From Chitinophagaceae bacterium (GTDB lineage: Bacteria > Bacteroidota > Bacteroidia > Chitinophagales > Chitinophagaceae), in assembly GCA_016720565.1 (NCBI GenBank), contig JADKKJ010000011.1, positions 124,001 to 188,000 on the forward strand: DNA of 64,000 nt, given 5' to 3'. Shown here piece after piece: positions 61,646 through 64,000 of the stretch. The position numbers and the translations under genes are program-made. Below the pieces are notes generated by a model. The model was not told the DNA's origin. It ran no database searches and worked only from the letters and a program-made list of their open reading frames with translations. Numbering within the stretch: position 1 is the stretch's first letter; every line of letters begins with the position of its first letter.

Positions 61646-63205
61646 TCAATCAGTATATCGGTGTCCGGCTGTGATCCAGTTTGTGATCACTAACTTTTCA
61701 GCTGCGGTAAGCAGTGGCTGCGGCGATTTCGGCATTCTCACCAATTGGTAGGTTACACAGGACTGGTTTATCTGATTCCAGAAAGTTACAATACTGCAAT
61801 CATTATCGAAATTATATCCTGCAGTAGTTTGGCCGTTAAGATGGCAACCTGACCCGTTACAACGAGTTGAGATCAGATTTCTCATATTTGTAAATAATGG
61901 CCCCTTAGCAGTAGTACCTACGACTGCACTGGCCGTCTTGGTACAGCCATTGACATCCTTTACACCAACAGTAAATGTTCCAGCTGCTAAAGCAGTAAAT
62001 GTATTGCTGGCCTGGTAGGCTCCGCCATTCAGATTATAGGTAAAGCCCGTCGATCCGGTTGCCGTAACTGTGATGGATCCCGAATTTGGAGTTGTACATG
62101 GAGTATAATTGCTGGTGGTGGAGGTGATAACGATCGCTATTGAATTACAAGGATTCGAACCAACCAGAGTGATTTGCGCAGTGCCCAGGCAGCCTGCAGA
62201 ACTTTTCGCCGTTACAGTATAGATTCCAGCTGCAAGCCCGCTAAAGGTACCGGAAGTCTGAAACGCACCTCCATTCAAACTATAGGTGAACCCTGTACCG
62301 CCTGTTGCTGTGGCAGTAATTGAACCATTCGACTGGCCGGTAGTTGGATCAACTTTGGTTAAGCTAACTGTAATGGTAACACCTGCACAGGGATTTGCTG
62401 CACCCAGTGCAACAGTTGTGGAACCAGTACATCCATTTGAATTTCGGGCGGTGACAGTATAATTGCCTGTGGCTAATCCGATAAAAGTACCAGATGCCTG
62501 AAACGCACCGGCATTTAAGCTGTAGGTAAAGCCAGTACCACCGGTTGCTGTGGCAGTAATTGAACCATTCGACTGGCCCGCCGTTGGGTCCACTTTTGTA
62601 GCGGTTACCACTACCGTCACACCAGCGCAGGGATTAACTGCTCCAATAGTTACCTGGGTCACACCAGTACATCCGTTGGAATTTTTTGCGGTCACAGTGT
62701 AATTACCTGGAGCAAGGCCAGTGAAATTCCCGGAGGATTGAAAGGCCCCGCCATTCAAACTAAAAGTAAATGATGCGTTCCCTCCAGTAGCCGTTGCAGA
62801 AATTGATCCATTATTTAAATTAAGTGTGGCATCCGTTTTAGTAGCGGACACAGTAATAGTTACACCAGCACAAGGATCAAATGAATTTACTACGATAGTG
62901 GCTGAGTCTTCGCAGCCCCAGGAGTTAATTACATTCAGCCTGTAATTCTGTGCAACCAACCCCGTAAAATGCCCGCTATCCTGTGCTGGTCCTCCATTCA
63001 ACCTGAATTTAAATCCTGAACCTCCCATCGCCGTGGCCTGTATAGAGCCATTGCTGAGATTCAGGGTTGCATCTGTACTTGTATAGGAAAGGACCAGAGG
63101 CTCTGATTGGCACTTATCGCGGGCAATTTCGTGACGACAGGAATTCATTACCTGAAGCAGAGCCACTATCATCACAAGTCCCATTATTAAATAGGCTTTT
63201 TTCAT
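61646..63205 (-). CDS. Lipoprotein with five SprB-type repeats and a C-terminal cytochrome-c-like domain
   Basis: The start at 63205 gives 519 aa with a lipoprotein-type signal (Cys23 in MNSC); an upstream ATG would overlap the previous gene. Five ~80-residue repeats follow (about 30-430), each with NGSI.ATATGG, a YSLNGGAFQ core, GLAAGNYTVTAK and a Cys, as in SprB adhesins. Residues about 435-519 differ: RCNGSGCH (Cys449, Cys454, His455; CX4CH) and a late MPKSP before LTAAEKLVITNWI, resembling small cytochrome c domains. Whether heme is bound is unclear because the spacing is CX4CH, not CX2CH. It lies 43 bases after the DUF5777 gene. Confidence 0.8.
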   Translation of the reverse strand: MKKAYLIMGLVMIVALLQVMNSCRHEIARDKCQSEPLVLSYTSTDATLNLSNGSIQATAMGGSGFKFRLNGGPAQDSGHFTGLVAQNYRLNVINSWGCEDSATIVVNSFDPCAGVTITVSATKTDATLNLNNGSISATATGGNASFTFSLNGGAFQSSGNFTGLAPGNYTVTAKNSNGCTGVTQVTIGAVNPCAGVTVVVTATKVDPTAGQSNGSITATATGGTGFTYSLNAGAFQASGTFIGLATGNYTVTARNSNGCTGSTTVALGAANPCAGVTITVSLTKVDPTTGQSNGSITATATGGTGFTYSLNGGAFQTSGTFSGLAAGIYTVTAKSSAGCLGTAQITLVGSNPCNSIAIVITSTTSNYTPCTTPNSGSITVTATGSTGFTYNLNGGAYQASNTFTALAAGTFTVGVKDVNGCTKTASAVVGTTAKGPLFTNMRNLISTRCNGSGCHLNGQTTAGYNFDNDCSIVTFWNQINQSCVTYQLVRMPKSPQPLLTAAEKLVITNWITAGHRYTD

Positions 63206-63248
63206 ACTATTGGTTTTAATTTCTTTAAAAAAATTGGTTAGGAATCCA

Positions 63249-64000
63249 TCACTTACTATCTGTGTTCTTGTTCTTTTTAAGTTGAAACACCCTTGAAAGG
63301 TTAAATCCGAATCGAATATCTGCCTTGGCCCAATTGCCGGAAGTTTCTGTAATAAAGGCCCGCTCATTCATACCTGTGGAATTGGAGAAATGCAGCTGGA
63401 ATACGTGACCGCCTGTTTCAATATCAAAACCTACAGACAGGGGATGATAGTAGCCACTATCCAGTGTTGGCTTTATTACATGAGTATAATCCCAGGTGAA
63501 GGCGATCCGTTTTGATAATTTTATCCTTCCCCCAACTCCAAGCGCATAAATATTATTGGGGGTAGTCTCAAGCGGAACCAAATTTTTATGCACCATGGTA
63601 GGAACAAGTTGAAGCGTGAATGATTCACTGAATTTCCTGCCAAGAATCATTTGAAAATAATAGGCCAGTCTGGATGTATAAAAATTCTTACGAACCGGAT
63701 CCGCCCAATCAGTTCCATCAAGTGTCATACCTGAAACGAGGGCAACAGTCAAAGGCATCACCCTTGCACCTTTGGTTTGCCTGATCGGTGCATACTTGAT
63801 ATAACCATCTACCTCTTTCCTGTAAGTACTCCTTCCGATACCCGCCATCAGGTTATGCAGAATGCCGAAATCGAATCCCATTCGCATGCTGGCCTGGTCA
63901 AGCCCAAAAAAATTTTTATACCCCTGGTTGAGTTGGCCAAACCGGTGCAGGATCCTGAAGTCCATAGTGCCCGGATTAAGAAATTCCATAGAATGGCTAT
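63249..64000 (-). CDS. DUF5777-family beta-barrel protein (5' end missing)
   Basis: The frame stays open to the window edge, so the N-terminus lies outside. The visible ~250 residues have the DUF5777 pattern: GTMDFRILHRFGQLNQGYKN, then FFGLDQASMRMGFDFGI, GIGRSTYRKEVDGYIKYAPIRQ and long alternating strands. These barrels are often encoded next to small cytochrome c-like or YceI-like proteins in Bacteroidota; here the SprB-repeat/cytochrome-like lipoprotein follows. Function is unknown. Confidence 0.8.
   Translation of the reverse strand, partial: SHSMEFLNPGTMDFRILHRFGQLNQGYKNFFGLDQASMRMGFDFGILHNLMAGIGRSTYRKEVDGYIKYAPIRQTKGARVMPLTVALVSGMTLDGTDWADPVRKNFYTSRLAYYFQMILGRKFSESFTLQLVPTMVHKNLVPLETTPNNIYALGVGGRIKLSKRIAFTWDYTHVIKPTLDSGYYHPLSVGFDIETGGHVFQLHFSNSTGMNERAFITETSGNWAKADIRFGFNLSRVFQLKKNKNTDSK

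Noticed and set aside
61900..63000. Long-range direct repeats of ~240 nt as a possible duplicated mobile element
   Set aside because: They are coding repeats for SprB-type domains inside one open reading frame.

Overview
The window reads as a chromosomal segment of a Bacteroidota bacterium, most likely Chitinophagaceae or a near relative. The signs are the gliding/type IX secretion genes (porU, porV, gldF, gldG, gldJ), a T9SS-type C-terminal sorting domain, a MurF-Alr fusion, BshA, a DUF4292/EnvC/dUTPase block, an arginine operon with an N-acyl-ornithine-type carbamoyltransferase, and many TAnnTTTG promoter boxes with no obvious Shine-Dalgarno sequences. There is no phage, insertion sequence, CRISPR array or rRNA. 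Coding density is high and no gene-free stretch exceeds 300 bases.

Layout: 1-3273 is the tail of an arginine operon (carbamoyltransferase end, argB, argE, argH). 3274-9053 holds a secreted M28 peptidase, bshA, an EnvC-like protein, a DUF4292 lipoprotein, dut and ispF. 9209-15795 is a T9SS/gliding block: porV and porU on the minus strand, gldJ divergent. 15861-18950 holds murF, two half-size YeeE/YedE proteins, a DUF983 protein and tRNA-Ser(GGA). 18966-26135 is mixed: three envelope proteins of unknown role, tatD, a polysaccharide deacetylase, gltX, an enoyl-CoA hydratase and a free-standing B12-binding subunit. 26189-33801 is a tight minus-strand glycan operon: GH35 beta-galactosidase, GH29-PA14 fucosidase, mutarotase, fuconolactonase-like hydrolase, phosphodiesterase-like protein and a second GH29 fucosidase. 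33904-44770 holds fumC, a T9SS cargo protein, lspA, murF-alr, terC, gldG and gldF. 44862-49961 holds the iscA-iscU-iscS cluster, methylmalonyl-CoA epimerase, rnc, fabF and acpP. 50179-55098 holds a GNAT enzyme, a YcxB-like protein, a PhoD-like phosphatase, a collagen-like lipoprotein, a beta-barrel and a DksA-like protein. 55102-64000 holds ileS, an HmuY/TonB-receptor pair, and an SprB-repeat/cytochrome-like lipoprotein behind a DUF5777 beta-barrel that runs off the end.

Functional threads: PorU and PorV form part of the attachment complex that processes T9SS cargo such as the 763-aa protein at 35850. GldF, GldG and GldJ serve gliding and secretion. MurF, MurF-Alr, EnvC and the deacetylase serve the cell wall. 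The fucosidase/galactosidase operon should release and begin to oxidise L-fucose, but SusC/SusD-like importers are absent nearby. IscSUA builds Fe-S clusters. The epimerase, B12-binding subunit and enoyl-CoA hydratase point to propionate or branched acyl-CoA metabolism.

The most unusual structure is not a gene. About ten short intergenic arrays are built from imperfect 6-8 nt words (TTGAG, TTAGC, TTAGG, TTTAGAG). Six of them have a second, inverted arm and so form long imperfect hairpins; one carries divergent promoters at both ends, one supplies the stop codons of two convergent genes, and a related unit appears to lie in frame inside ileS. Other points worth a look are an IleS with a swapped GIHH signature, a DksA-like protein that lost its zinc cysteines and gained a histone-H1-like tail, promoters that almost touch their start codons, and a terminator whose T-tract is also a promoter box.
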